From Lota lota (lineage: Eukaryota; Chordata; Actinopteri; Gadiformes; Lotidae), in the NCBI GenBank assembly GCA_026745465.1, contig JACYXH010000823.1:792294-856293 (forward strand): a stretch of DNA of 64,000 nucleotides, read 5' to 3'. Within the stretch, counting starts at the first letter, position 1; the number at the start of each line of letters is the position of its first letter. This document shows, piece by piece, positions 12,120 to 23,525 of the stretch. The translations under genes were made by a program, and so were the position numbers. The notes under the pieces are model-generated. The model worked only from the letters and a program-made list of their open reading frames with translations. It did not search any database and had not been told where the DNA came from.

Positions 12120-12751
12120 TATTTCGAACACTTTTCAGTTCACATTCGGGCCGTCCATAGACAATTGGATAAGGTTGTTGAATCCAATCTCTAACAGCAG
12201 GTCGCTCATTTTCCCAACGATATCAAGGGCAGATGAATGGCCCATGAACTCAGAGCCGATGTATTTGGTCTTCACCTCGGTGCCATCCCATAGCCTCACA
12301 TGCAAATCAATCCGTTTGGACTGTAAATAGTATTTAGCTAAATAACATTACATAGGCCCTTTGCTCCAACACTTTGGCCAACGTGAGACTCTTGAAGTGG
12401 GGAGCAAGCCCGAACGAGCAGAGATATGCGCATTTGCTTTAGCCACAAGCAAATTGTTTTGCAATTTGGCTATTCGTTGTCTGTTGCAACCCATGACATG
12501 TACTTCTCCATTTGTAGCCAAGCATTGTTAAATCGACACTTCCCTGGCATTGTGCATAACATTTTTGCTAGCTAGCCGACGCAAGTTGAGTTTCGGCAAG
12601 TCCCGCCAGCGTTAGCTTTTCAGGTAACGTTAGTATGAGAGCGCATGCCTGCTTATATTTGGAGCGTTACGTATTTTATTTTAAAAGCATATGAATTATA
12701 ATAAACTCAGTGTAAATGAACAACATGAACATATTTTGCAAAACAAAATTC

Positions 12752-12757
12752 TTTATT
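12752..12757 (-). promoter_or_regulatory. srbd1: Candidate srbd1 poly(A) signal AATAAA
   Basis: On the minus strand AATAAA lies about 21 nt after the srbd1 stop codon (12778-12780). If used, the 3' UTR would be only a few tens of bases. Another signal further downstream cannot be excluded. Confidence 0.45.
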
Positions 12758-12777
12758 TCTTTATAAAACTCAAATTC

Positions 12778-13070
12778 CTACTGGAGGACCCTCAGGAGGT
12801 CCAGGCCAATGCGGCCCCTCTGTGGGTCCACATTGAGGACCCGTACCTCCACCCTCTCCCCAGGGCCCAGGGCCAGGCTGCGACCCCGTTGGCTGGGGGG
12901 CAGCTTGTCCGCAGAGATGTTGCTCTTGTGTATTAGGCCGGATCTTCCCACGCCGATGTCCACAAAGGCCCCGAACAGGGCGGTGTTTTCCACCCGGCCC
13001 GTCAGCACCGCGCCAACCTGCAGGTCCCGCATGGACACCACCCCGCGCTTAAAATCCGCCTGCTCAAACC
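12778..13070 (-). CDS. srbd1: srbd1, terminal coding exon (S1 RNA-binding domain)
   Basis: This is the last coding exon of S1 RNA-binding domain-containing protein 1. The acceptor is CTCTCGCAG|GG at 13071, and the stop TAG is at 12780-12778. After [17 protein letters not shown], the S1 fold follows: [32 protein letters not shown], then [15 protein letters not shown] and [11 protein letters not shown] at the C-terminus. The S1 domain is an OB-fold that binds RNA and ends all Tex-family proteins. Tex homologues act in RNA metabolism and transcription; the precise vertebrate role is poorly defined. The exon is GC-rich, unlike the AT-rich repeats around it. The first two bases complete a split glycine codon from 15594-15778. 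No stop or frameshift interrupts it. Confidence 0.96.
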
Positions 13071-14604
13071 CTGCGAGAGGACAGAGCATGGACAGAATAG
13101 AAGGAAGGATGACAGAGGGATAAGGAGTTGGAGGAAGGAAAGGGGGAAATGTGACACAGCGAAAAGGGAAAAAATATGATGGATGAATGGGTGTGAGAAA
13201 AGAAAATGATACAGAGTAAGGTGGTGAGCAAATAAATTACATGAATAGATATCATTACGAGCAATTTCCCAATATTCCCCTTTGTGCGCTAACACATTCC
13301 TCAGCTTCCATGTCCACCCCACTTTCCACTGCCTTTGAGAGATCCTTTCCTTTCCGCATTAATTAATTAATTAATTATACATAGTAACAGTAATTACTTA
13401 ATGATTTAATGCAAATAACATTTTAAATGATCTAATCATCTAAAAATACTTGTAATAATTGTTCTAACATCAACACTGCCTTCTTTGGAAAATGATGTTC
13501 TTTGGTAAATTATACTAAAGTCCCTGAACTTCATCAAGTTGTACATCATAGTAAACCATCAAGAACCTGGTTCCTCTTTATCAAACTTCTTTTATGAACT
13601 CAACAAGCCTTTAATGACAAACGTGGACGTTTCTCCTGTGGACGGTTAAACTAGGGGTAGATGCGCATTGACAGTAAAGTACTCTGTTATTTTTGCCCAT
13701 TATGAGACGCCACAAGAACACACCATAGAACAAGTGCAGTATGTCAAACTGTTTTAAAACCTGACACCGATTTGCGGGGAATAATTCTTTTTGGATATTT
13801 GTTACTTGGACAATTATGTTTTCTTAAAAGTCACTAAAAGGAGAGGGATCTTACTGACACGTGTGTTCTACAATGCCCACAAACATCAGTGAGGGGAGAT
13901 GGGATTTGAGGGAGGATAAAGGGGCTGGGAGATGAGATTGGAGGGAGGGAAAATAACTTGCTAAACAAACGCTGTTGTTCACATTTAGTTAAAGTCATAC
14001 AAAATCTGTCGTGGCTTTCGGATCCAAAAAGTGGCTTTTTGGTCCAAGTTCGACTCGGCTATGGCAGAGCTCCAATGTAAAGCTGGTCGCACAAAAGACG
14101 AGCCACGGAGTTGGGCAGACTTAGAAAGGAACACACGTCAGAAATTTCATTTTAGGTCTTGTTCTATGTTTAATATAATGGGTTGCAATCGATAGGGCGG
14201 CGATGAGTGGCAACGTTTTGAGCAGTGTTGGAAGTGATAACACAGTGTGCTATCAAATCCAGTGAGCGCTCAAATCCAGACTGTCTGATCAACGCAAACT
14301 GTTATACACAATTTGTGCATAATGTACATAGTTTATAGTATCATCTTTGTGTAAATACCCAATCAATAATAAGTAAAAAAAAAGGGCTGCTTTGTACTTT
14401 TGTTCTAAATTAAAATTTTAAGTAAAACAATTGTAATTACTTTGGAAACTTGAAACATCATGGACTTTTGGAGATTGATAAATGTGCAGCATAAACTCAT
14501 CACATTACATTCCCTTTGCTTATTTGTAGATGATCAATATACATTAAGTTAACAATCAACTACTACAATTAATGTTTGGATAGTTTGGATAGACTTTGCT
14601 TGGA

Positions 14605-15112
14605 TAGTCCAAATTATAGTTTGTTGATATGCAACTAAAAGACTGTATATTGTACACTGTCAACATGTCCTCTGATTATCGGTAGATGATCAATGGACAT
14701 TTAGTGAACACTTTGGCCCAATCCCAATCCACCCCTTGCCCCTACCACTTGGCCCTACCCCTCCGTTTTGTTCGTCTATGTGTATGGGTAGGGTGTCCCG
14801 AGTCTTGTTTGGATAGAGGGGTAGAACTAGTGTTAGGGCTAAATGGCCCTCCAACCGGAGCTTTCTCAGAGGCAAACTCAAACCGGAGTGTTATAAGAAA
14901 TCTCCCACAATGCCGTAAGAATAATCTGTAAAATGGCAGCGAATGCTGCACACGGCATTCTGAGATTCTAAATGTCCTAAATGATTCCAAACTTGTCGCG
15001 TCAGTTTGCGTAAACGCCATTGGTGAAAATAAAGGGTAGGGGTGATTTCACTTAGTCCAAATTATATATTTCTTGATTTGCAACTGATAAACCTTAGACA
15101 CGCACTGTTAAC
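14605..15112. repeat. Diverged 60-bp direct repeats flanking a DNA element
   Basis: 14605-14664 and 15054-15112 share AGTCCAAATTATA, TTTGTTGAT/TTCTTGATT, GCAACT and a CACTGT-AAC end. They sit on either side of the element at 14712-15052, about 450 bp apart. They may be internal repeats of a larger element. Confidence 0.55.
14712..15052. mobile_element. Probable non-autonomous DNA transposon (about 340 bp)
   Basis: The left end is built of CCAATCCACCCCTTGCCCCT-type words, and the right end reads AAAGGGTAGGGGTGATTTCA, an imperfect inverted counterpart. The interior has no transposase. The layout matches short GC-richer DNA elements common in fish introns. Exact ends and the target-site duplication are uncertain. 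Confidence 0.5.
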
Positions 15113-15593
15113 TTTCATATGACATGCTGCTGAGTGTCAGGTTTTATGTTGGTGATAAACACGTGATACTCATTTCAATACTTTACGACGCGGAGTAGAC
15201 ATTAATTTGAAATATGATGGATATTCTATTGAAATGCAAGTCCAAACCAGGTGAAGCTACTGAAAATATGTAGAAAAAAGGTTGATGGCACTTACAAATC
15301 TCACCGGACACAAATGAGACATGCAACATGATAGTCAACTGAAACATGTCTGCAGCACGGCTGTATGGCGGCGCCCGCGTGATTGCTCTCACGACGCACC
15401 CCTTTGAACGCATGGGGTACATACAACTAAAAAGTGGTGTGTACATTGCAGTTTCAGTGAAATTGCACCCCAGCGCTAGCATTTTTCAACAGCATGCAAA
15501 GAAAACAAACACACACACTATTCTGGATGACGGATCGCCAGGGGAAAAGAAAAAGAGGAAAAACTTTAACTGCAGACTATTGCCTTGTCTTAC

Positions 15594-15778
15594 CCTGTCG
15601 TATGTCAAAGCCGGGGGGCTGGGTGAGGCCATCTACGATAAGCTGCAGTGTCTCAGGGATAGTGTCCAGAGTCTTGGCCAGGTTGTCCAGGCAGCTGGCC
15701 TGAATCTGAGTCTCCACACACCTCCGCAGCCACTCGCTGCCAATCTGGTCCACCCTGCCACCTACCAGAGATACAAAC
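15594..15778 (-). CDS. srbd1: srbd1, penultimate coding exon
   Basis: 185-nt exon with acceptor CTCTGCAG|GTTTG and donor CGACAGG|GTAAGA. It encodes FVSLVGGRVDQIG, ETQIQASCLDNLAKTLD, then LQLIVDGLTQPPGFDIRQ, the segment of Tex-family proteins linking the helix-hairpin-helix region to the C-terminal S1 domain. The first base completes a lysine codon begun in 31273-31416, and the last base starts the glycine codon completed by 12778-13070. The frame is intact. Confidence 0.95.
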
Positions 15779-16952
15779 CTGCAGAGACGAAGCAGACAGG
15801 GCGAAGGCTGTAAGTAATTAAGTATACATTTGTTCTAATAAACACAAAAACCTGAATATTATATAATACATTTAATGAGATAGAATTTAATAATAGACAA
15901 ATACTTTTTTATATATATATATTTATTCATTTGTAAGTTTACAAACCTGATGCTGCACGAATACAGAGCAAAATACATCAACAAAACAGGACCCCCAAGA
16001 CAAAACAAAACAAAAACAACTTGGCTCATTGTTCAGTCAAAAAAGGAATATATGAGACCGTCTAGTTCCCCTTTTCTTAACTCTATATATATTTTTTACC
16101 CAAGGCTAGTAGTTAATAAACAAATATTTTCCATTAATGTGTTCCAAGTGAATCTGCGAGTAGATGTATTTTAATCAATTTATTGTATTTTATGAGTTTC
16201 TATTATAAAAATGCGAACTATTCAGTACCATTGTTCAAAAGTCTTTAGTGTTTAATTTATTTTGGACTCGTCTCTAGTTACTCATCAGAGGTGATTTTTT
16301 TTATCTTTAAGCAGAGTTTTGTTCATTTTAGTTTGTGTAGTGTTTTAATTACTTATTATTGCTGAGCCTTGCTATAATGACCTGGTCCCATTAAAAAAAA
16401 AAAAAAACTGTAGTTGATAGTAAAAAACAAATTTGGAAATAAATCACACAATGATTGGCTTTAAAAAGTTGTTTTTCCTCTCCTCTGTAGATAGGAGACT
16501 TTGGGCTTGTCTGTGATGTGGTTAGTGGAAGAGTATGACAGAACCGAGAGAGAGCATCCTAAGAGAGGATGAGTGATGCCTCCTATGGATAATAACATTC
16601 TTATTACCCTCAAAACAAAATCCAACTTCCAACAACACGACACATATTGGATTTTAAGGTGCCAAAAAAATCCTGGTGGTCTCCTGGGGGTGGAGCAGCA
16701 GTCATGCCTATACCATCCTAAGAGAGGAAGAGTGATCTATGGATAGTAACACACGACACACTGGAACAGTAAACGAACAGATGGTGGACGTACATATTCC
16801 CAATCCCAGGCTTACTGGGTCTAGCTCCCTCGCCTCTGTGTGTGCCCCTCACTAATACATTTATCTTTATAGTTAGGGATATCAAAAATAACTGAATGTA
16901 ATAAGTGAGGGCTCTTTTGTATTATTTTGCTGTTTATGTATAACATTAACGG
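15779..16952. other. srbd1: srbd1 intron sequence, mostly AT-rich
   Basis: Start (3' end on the coding strand) of the 15.5-kb intron between 15778 and 31273. It includes an A-rich run near 16392 and two related segments, about 16556-16600 and 16715-16752, sharing CATCCTAAGAGAGGA and CTATGGATA. No exon was recognised. Confidence 0.5.
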
Positions 16953-17474
16953 CAGGGTGGGGCAAGCTACTTGAAAAGTGTAGTGAGCTGAGCTAAGGGT
17001 TACTCCACATACAATTAAGCTTCACTACACTGATACTACCACCCAGAGAAATGTAGCTAACTGTGATAGATAGGCATGGAAAATATTTTCAGTTAAATTG
17101 TAACAAGAAGCAGGTGTGTGTCTGTGTGTGTGTGTGTGTTTGTCAGAGAGACACCCTCTGCCATATTTCCATCAAAGTAAACTCAAGCTTGCGTGTCTGT
17201 ATTCCCCTGCAGCAGATAAGTCGCATGTCAGTACGTGTGCTTCTGTCAGCTACATATACAGGTCCGTGATCACTTAATTATCCTTTTAGTTCAGACCGCA
17301 GCAGAAAGAGCTTCAGAAATGCTTGGGAAAATGTAACTTGTGTGGACACTACTGCGCTACTTGATCAATAAAAGAGCATCGCTACTGAAAAGCTATTTGA
17401 TTCAGAAAACAGTGACGCAACCACAACACAACTGAGCAATGTAGTTAAACAAGTAAGACTACTGCCAAACACTG
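16953..17474. mobile_element. Non-autonomous hAT element (about 520 bp)
   Basis: The left terminus CAGGGTGGGGCAAGCTACTTG and the reverse complement of the right terminus, CAGTGTTTGGCAGTAGTCTTA, are hAT-like inverted ends. The 8-bp flanks ATTAACGG (16945-16952) and GTTAGTGG (17475-17482) match at 5 of 8 positions and the rest are transitions, consistent with an old target-site duplication. No transposase is present, and a short (TG)n lies inside near 17115-17140. Confidence 0.65.
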
Positions 17475-17589
17475 GTTAGTGGCCACAAACACAGTCTCAC
17501 TCATGGTTCGTTGCTGCCGAGTCAAGAAATGAACAGCGGCAGCTACTCTGCCTATCTGGTGTGAAACCAGAATTGTAACTTTTGTAAAT

Positions 17590-18142
17590 GCTAACGATTA
17601 TGATGAGCTCGTAGTCGTGGAAAGTAAAAGATGTGGACGTTGTTTATTTACTATCCAGCATTACGTCACAACGACTAGGTAACAACATAACGTGAAATCA
17701 ACACTCAGCAGACTAAATCCACCACTGCATTGTCGTCCGCTGCGCTGCAGAAGGATGCTCAGATGCTTTCCTTTCAATCTGCTCTGTTAATACTGACAAA
17801 CTATAGCTGGACAACAAAGCAAGCATGAGTGACATGGCGGTTGTCAGGGACGGTAACGTTCTATATAAAAGGGAAAATGATGTGGTCATTGTTTATTAAC
17901 TTACCAGTATGTATTTCACAAACTAGTTAGCAATTTACCGTGAAGACACCGCTTGACTACGAGTCATGAACACGACACGCTTGAATGCTACAGACAAACT
18001 ACGCGATGACATCATTTCTAAATCACCCTAAGCTTATTTTTCTACATCAGTGCGCTATGCTGGACAAACTACGTGATGACACCATTTCTTTCATATAGGC
18101 ACTTATCGGCCGATAAAATCTGCCAACTGATATATCGGTTGG
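17590..18142. mobile_element. Repeat-containing DNA element ending in TATATCGGTTGGGCTCTA
   Basis: The right end contains TATCGGCCGATAAAAT and TATATCGGTTGGGCTCTA, a hAT-like terminal signature. Internally, a segment near 17622-17695 recurs diverged near 17870-17945 (GATGTGGTCATTGTTTATT..., GTTAGCAATTTACCGTGAA-type words). Left boundary not fixed. Confidence 0.45.
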
Positions 18143-18419
18143 GCTCTACTTACTGCACTATCAATTACTCACTGGTGAGCTTAATTTCAAGCCTTGCCTA
18201 CATGGGCAGCTAAAGTTTAATACACAATATTAGTCAGCTAAATGTTGTCGGCCGATCTTTCCATCCGTGGGTAATTTATGCTGCACTTTAAATGAGGGTG
18301 AATGTAGGGAGGGGCTGATGGAATTCATATTCTAATAATGTAAGGATACATATGACCTTATGCCACTGTGCTTTAGTGACTGTAGTGATAGGAATTATTT
18401 GATACCTTGATGGACTTGA

Positions 18420-20790
18420 AATGTCAACTACAAGTGGAGGACGTTTAAACAGCGATTCATGTTGTACCTGCAAGCCCTCAGACTGGATAGCAAACCAGAC
18501 GCACAGAAGATTGCACTGCTGGTCACCATCCAGGGACCTCAAGCATTAGAAGTATACAACACGTTTGTGTACAGCACCGAGGACGATGAGCACAAGTTCG
18601 ACATTATTGTCATGAAGTTTGATGGACACTGTTCACCTAAGAAAAAGGAAATGTTCGAACAGTACTTGTTCAGCTCGCGCATGCAGCAGCATGTTCTTGA
18701 TGTTCTTTTGACGGACTTGAAGTTGCTACGGGAGACTGAACTTACCTTAGCTGGAGCCGTGAAGATATGCCACGCCAGTGATGCTAGGACGTTCGGTGAT
18801 GGTGCGAGGAACGGTGACAAATAGCCACAGTGTCTGGACGGACATGGCAGCCGAAACAGCAAAAGGACTGATTGTGAAATATGTGGCACCCGACGCAACC
18901 CAGCCTATGGCAAAGTCTGCAACAAGTGTAAAGGACAGAATCACTACGCAAAGCAATGCTGTTCCAAGCAGAAACAAAACTGAGGTGAACGTGTGCATAC
19001 AGCGGAAGAAACTAATTTCAGTGATTCATTATTTGTTGGCATGGTAGCTATGGAGTATAATGCCTAAAGGGACTAAACAATCAAAATTGAGCAGGACAAG
19101 TGTCTGGTGCGAAGTTCTTCAGCAAGTTAGATGCATCCCAGTTGAAACTGTATGAAGATAGCACAAAGTACTGTACATTCAATACACCGTTTGGCCGCTA
19201 CTTTTTTGAAAGGATGCCTTTTGGAATCGCCTCTGCTCCCAAAGTGTTCCACAGTACCATGGAGCACATTATGGAAGGCATCGACGTGTGCATGTTGATG
19301 ACATCGTCATATGGGGATCCACACTGGAGCAGCACAATAAGATGCTCATCAAAGTGTTACAAAGCATTCAGAAGTATGGACTGAAGCTGTACAGAGAACA
19401 TTTTCAATTTGGTGTGAATGAAATCACCTTTCTGGGACACAAGCTATCCGGAAAAGGTGTGGAGCCAGTCAAGAGCAAGATGAAAGCAACACCGGACATG
19501 CCCAGGCCCGAATATAAAAAATGTGTGTTGAGGGTGCTGGGAATTATAATTTTCATTAGCAAATTCATACCGGACCTGTCCTTAAAAACAGTGCACCTGA
19601 GACAGCTGATGCACGACACATGTGAGTTCAAGTGGACTGGGAATCCTGCAGAAGAATGGGCAAGACTGAAAACCACTCTCACAACCAAACCAGTGCTGAT
19701 GTTCTTCGACCCGACCCAAAGAAAAAGATATCCACTGATTCATCAAAAAATGGGATTGGAGGGGTTGGCCTAGAGGTGAGTGTCAACAGTATTACAACAT
19801 CAGAGCTGTGAGTGTCATCAACGGGTTTCTACTCAGAAAGGACAGAATTGTCATTCATCATTCACTAAGACCTGAGATACTGAAAAGGTTACACAAGGGG
19901 CGCCTTGGTATGGAGAAATGGAAGAGAAGGACCAGAATAGCCGTTTATTGGCCAGGAATCAATGCAGACATCGACAGGATGGTCTCAAGCTGTGCGACCT
20001 GTCTAAAGCATCACACAAAGCAACCAAAAGATCCTAGAGCAATCAAAGATATACCAGACGAGCCATGGCAGAAAGTTGAGACTGCCCTGCTCCAACTGTG
20101 TGGAAAGAATTACCTGCTGGTGATCGACTACCTTTCAAACTATCCAGAGATGCTGCTACTTGTGTGGTTAGACACATGAAGTCAATCTTTGCAAGACATG
20201 GAATCCCCCAGATCGTCTATATTGACAACGGACCATGCTACAGCTGCAAAGAATTGCAGAACTTTGCGGACGAGTACGACTTTAGAGATGTGATTTCAAG
20301 CCCCCTGTATGGCCAGTCAAACTGTAAGGCAGAAAAAGGGGTTCACATACTCAAACAGCTGATCAAGAAAGCACAAGACAGTAGCTCGGATCCATATCTA
20401 GCTCTGTTAGGTTACCGAGCTTCGCCACTTGAACATGGCATGTCTCTGCTGAGCTGCTGTAGGTTACGCACCACGCTTCCCTGCATTGCAGAAAAGAAGC
20501 ACAAAGAAGTGAAACACAAACAAAAGCATATGCAAAAGAGAGAAAAAACTAACTATGACAAGTCATAGAGAAGTTTATTACCATTGGCAAGACATGAACT
20601 AGTTGTACTAAACCACTGGGTCAAACTCGAGTTGTACTCGAAGAGAACAACAACTGGAATGAGAAAGCCACTGTTCTGAAGGAAGTAAATCCGAGATCCT
20701 AGACCGTCAGTCAGAGGACGGTCAAATCCTGAGGAGGAATTGAAGGAGCTTGCTGAAAACAAGAGAGACACTGCAAGAATAGACAAATGA
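18420..20790 (+). pseudogene. Ty3/gypsy retrotransposon relic: gag, RT, RNase H, integrase
   Basis: The gag begins by 18420 (VNYKWRTFKQRFM...) and ends near 18822. A CCHC knuckle follows (CNKCKGQNHYAKQC, about 18920-18975). Protease and the first half of RT are missing. RT resumes near 19110 with FSKLDASQLKL and GRYFFERMPFGIASAP, then HVDDIVIWG after a frameshift at about 19295, so the DD pair is retained. The RT thumb and RNase H connection run to about 19735. The integrase starts at about 19808 with an H2C2-like module where the second His reads Arg (HKGRLG), then CATCLKHH. Core acidic residues appear in VIDYLSNYPEM, YIDNGPCY and AEKGVHILK across another frameshift near 20160. Frameshifts, stops and the internal deletion make it inactive. 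No LTRs were recognised. Confidence 0.9.
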
Positions 20791-21689
20791 AGAGGACTCA
20801 GTCTGCACTGCATCAGCTGAACCACCAACCAAAACATGATACCTTGATACCTTTGACCAATAGAGGCAGCAACGACTAGCATCCTACCTGAAATCTATAT
20901 TGGGAGTCTAGTAGAAGAAGACAGGACACAATGCTACATGTACCTGTTAACTGTGTTTGCTAGAACACATGCTAGAAGTTTCTTTCAATTACAATAAGAA
21001 ACATTACAGGGACTTGGTCCATTACCCAGTTTCAAAGACTGCATTGTATTTTGTAAAGTTTTCCTTTATATTTATCAGTAATAAGGCCATATGACATTCC
21101 AAGAAAACAATCATAATGGCTCATATTCTACAGCAATAGTTCCGATCTTATTAAATTCTTGTCCTATAGTCCACCACAACGTTTGTTTTGCTGCTAGACC
21201 ACAGACAGTGAGTGAGACTAACAGTCTCTATTGCACTTGGGACATAAGGTAGACAAAACAGACTTAAACTTATGGTGTTGGAAAGGAGATATATGAACTC
21301 TGTGTAAAATCTTGAGTTGAATGCTTTTACTCTATTACAGCAAACTCTTGCCGACACTCCTCTCTCCAAAGCTCATGTTCACACCAATCTCTTCCTGCAA
21401 CAACTAAACTCAGACTTCTCCTTGAGCGAGACTTGGTTAGGCACAATAACAAACAGAGGGGATCCAGCGAAAGCTAACGTTTCATTTCGGAATTAAGGAA
21501 AATAATTGGTTTCCATAATGTCAGACACTTATAATAAAAATCGGAGCCTGTCAGTGGTGAAAACAAGCACATTTAGAGGACGTACATTGACGAGGCGCAA
21601 TTGCACCTAAGGGCCATTGCAGCCGCAAATGGGCTGCAATGGCTGAAGCACTGGACCGCACTGGACCTTTTTCCAAAAAAATATTTTAT
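20791..21689. other. Intron sequence after the gypsy relic
   Basis: No clear coding similarity. It may include non-coding 3' sequence of the gypsy element, but no LTR terminus was found. An 11-bp inverted repeat (CCATTGCAGCC at 21614-21624 and 21632-21642) is present. Confidence 0.4.
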
Positions 21690-22135
21690 CCTTTAGTCTT
21701 TTTGAGGAGTATTTCCTTTAAAGAGCCAGTGAATCCACTGTTTCTGCTGGAATTTGAACACTGTGATAAAAGAAAATGTGTTTTGGGCTGAGAGTTCTAG
21801 GAAAGAGGGGGGTGTGGTATCCCCATGGTTGTGACCCACCACAACTTTATGATACTTTTTTAGTACCGTCGTTGTGTGACTGTTATGAGAGTTATAATAA
21901 GCGATTTTGTGTATGAAATGCGCCACACACCGTAGCGTTATACTATAGGTGTCCGGGAAGCCTAACCCTCACTCGGACATTAAATAAATCGCTGCTCAGA
22001 AGGAGTTTCACCATCCACACACGGTAGCGTTATACAATAAGTGTCTGAAAAGCTCAACTTTCTCGCGGACACCGTAAACAACCGCTGCCCAGACAGAGCT
22101 CCACACGCCCACACAAAGCGCGCCGCCGGTGCCCT
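21690..22135 (-). repeat. Dispersed repeat family, copy 1 of 3
   Basis: Read on the minus strand it begins with two roughly 100-bp units built around GTATAACGCTACGGTGTGTGG and a GGGTTAGGCTTCCCGGACAC motif. It continues through GTGTGGCGCATTTCATACAC, then CATAAAGTTG and TCACAACCATGGGGATACC. The same order occurs on the plus strand at 28615-29110 and 41055-41370. No transposase, reverse transcriptase or clear terminal repeats are visible, so the class is unknown. Confidence 0.8.
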
Positions 22136-22139
22136 TTGG

Positions 22140-23190
22140 TCGTGACGTCAGACTACCTCGAAGAACGTAGCCAATGATCTCAATAAGGGTGGAAGTGGAT
22201 TCCTCAGGTCTAGTCATAAAAAACAGGACATCATCAGCATAAAGAGTAATCGGATGTTGTCTGTTGGTTATTGTGAGGCCATGTATGTCACGGTTTGTTA
22301 TAACTGCCTCGGTCATTGCCTCTATGGCCAGAGCTAACAGGAGAGGCAAAAGAGGACAGCCCTATCTTGTGCCTCTTTGAGTGCAGAAATCACAATCCCT
22401 TAGTAATTACTAAGGCATGAGGAGGAAACTTGACCCACACAATAAATTGTTCACTAGACCAAATTAATACAACATAATTAATATAACGCATTCAATGAGG
22501 CAACTAGACCATTTATTGACTGCTGATGAAAAGACTGAATTGTTTTCAGTAACCTGCAAATATTGTTACATGAGTAATGACCTTGCATAATACCTGTTTG
22601 GTCCTCCTTTTCAGATCAATGTCGGGTAATGAGATTGGCCTGTAGGAGGCACACTCCTCAGGCCCTTACTTTAAATTAAATAAATATTTGTCTCCGTACA
22701 TCTATTTAATCCAAATCTTAACAAAGGGCATTAACACTCATTGATGAGTGGTGAGCCTGGGTGGAGAGAGACGGTCTGCTCAAGCAAAACTTTTCCATAA
22801 TTGGTTTAAATGGCACTTAAAATCTCTGTCTACAAGAGTTCCTGACATTTAGATCTGACATTTTAGAGAACACGCTATTAAGGAAATCACTGGGATGACC
22901 AGGGGTAGCAGACATTCATAATAGCAATTTATTCTTCATAAAATACACTTAATGCAGTTTGTACATTTAAATGGCTGTATTTTCCAAAATAAAAGCCAAA
23001 CCTCTTCTTCTTGGTGTAAAGGAATAACATAATACCTGCCCAAACCTGTCCCCCTTGTTGCAATGTTCAGTATAATTTAAGTGAGTCTCCTGCAGAAGCA
23101 TAATATCTACCCCTTATTTTTTAAGCTAAGTCAAGAACTTTCTCCATTTGTATGGTGTATGGACACCATTTACATTCCAGGTGTGTTCAT
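22140..23190 (-). pseudogene. L1-like LINE relic (endonuclease start and RT fragments)
   Basis: On the minus strand, 23190-22980 encodes the start of an APE-type endonuclease (WNVNGVHTPYKWRKFL, LLQETHLN). 22690-22600 encodes the RT entry block (ECASYRPISLPDID), and 22380-22140 encodes the RT palm with LALAIEAMTEAV, ITLYADDVLFF and the catalytic YADD. Large parts of ORF2 between these blocks and everything 3' of the palm are missing. The order fits an L1/Tx1-type LINE. Stops and deletions make it inactive. Copy 1 of the dispersed repeat family abuts its 3' side. Confidence 0.85.
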
Positions 23191-23381
23191 TTAAAGTTGT
23201 CACTCCCACAAAATAGACAAAATATAATTAAATATTTCCTGAACACATTATCCGCTTTTAAAGTGACACATTATAGAAGTGAAACGTGAGTCGAGTAACA
23301 ATAAACCTACATCTATCACATAGATAATAAAAATGAGTCAGTCTGAAATTCACTGGTTATCCTCATTTGGGTCATATCCAG

Positions 23382-23525
23382 CAAATGAAGGTCTTTCCCC
23401 ATTGCTGCTGGGTCACTAGCTTGTCAGCTAAACTAGTTCAATCTGTTCAAATGCAGGTCTTTCCCCATTGCTGCTGGGTCACTAGCTTATTAGCTAAACT
23501 AGTTCAATCTGTTCAAATGAAGGTT
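23382..23525. repeat. 66-bp tandem repeat, about 2.2 copies
   Basis: CAAATGAAGGTCTTTCCCC begins at 23382, recurs at 23448, and begins again at 23514, where the third copy breaks off into a T run. The two full copies differ by only a few bases. Confidence 0.95.

Larger units (their letters stand above)
9454..12550 (-). pseudogene. hAT-like DNA transposon, degraded transposase with BED-like finger
   Basis: The coding blocks run on the minus strand. A start ATG at 12548-12550 gives MPGKCRFNNAWLQMEKY, the N-terminus of a BED-like zinc-finger transposase. Two blocks follow, at about 12540-12360 (frameshifted) and 12330-12122 (VRLWDGTEVKTKY, SMDGPNVN). The 11472-12119 insertion interrupts the frame here. 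Coding resumes at 11470-11093 (GSCGLHILHN, then LVKSFEALKDCSADPLF) and at about 10440-10030 (HLITLTEAAEKV, VEAKQVDESVCDDILREF). 11092-10441 looks non-coding or intron-like. The sequence at 9454, CAGGGTTCGTACACA, looks like a hAT terminus; the other end was not found. In-frame stops (after SMDGPNVN and after EFSGF) and frameshifts make it a pseudogene. Assignment rests on similarity to fish transposase proteins as I recall them. Confidence 0.75.
13071..15593 (-). other. srbd1: srbd1 last intron
   Basis: GT-AG intron between the two 3'-most coding exons. It contains an (ATTA)n tract (13358-13377), a probable DNA transposon at 14712-15052 and a pair of direct repeats at about 14605-14664 and 15054-15112 flanking it. 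13990-14240 and 15340-15440 are GC-richer but show no recognisable exon. Confidence 0.8.
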
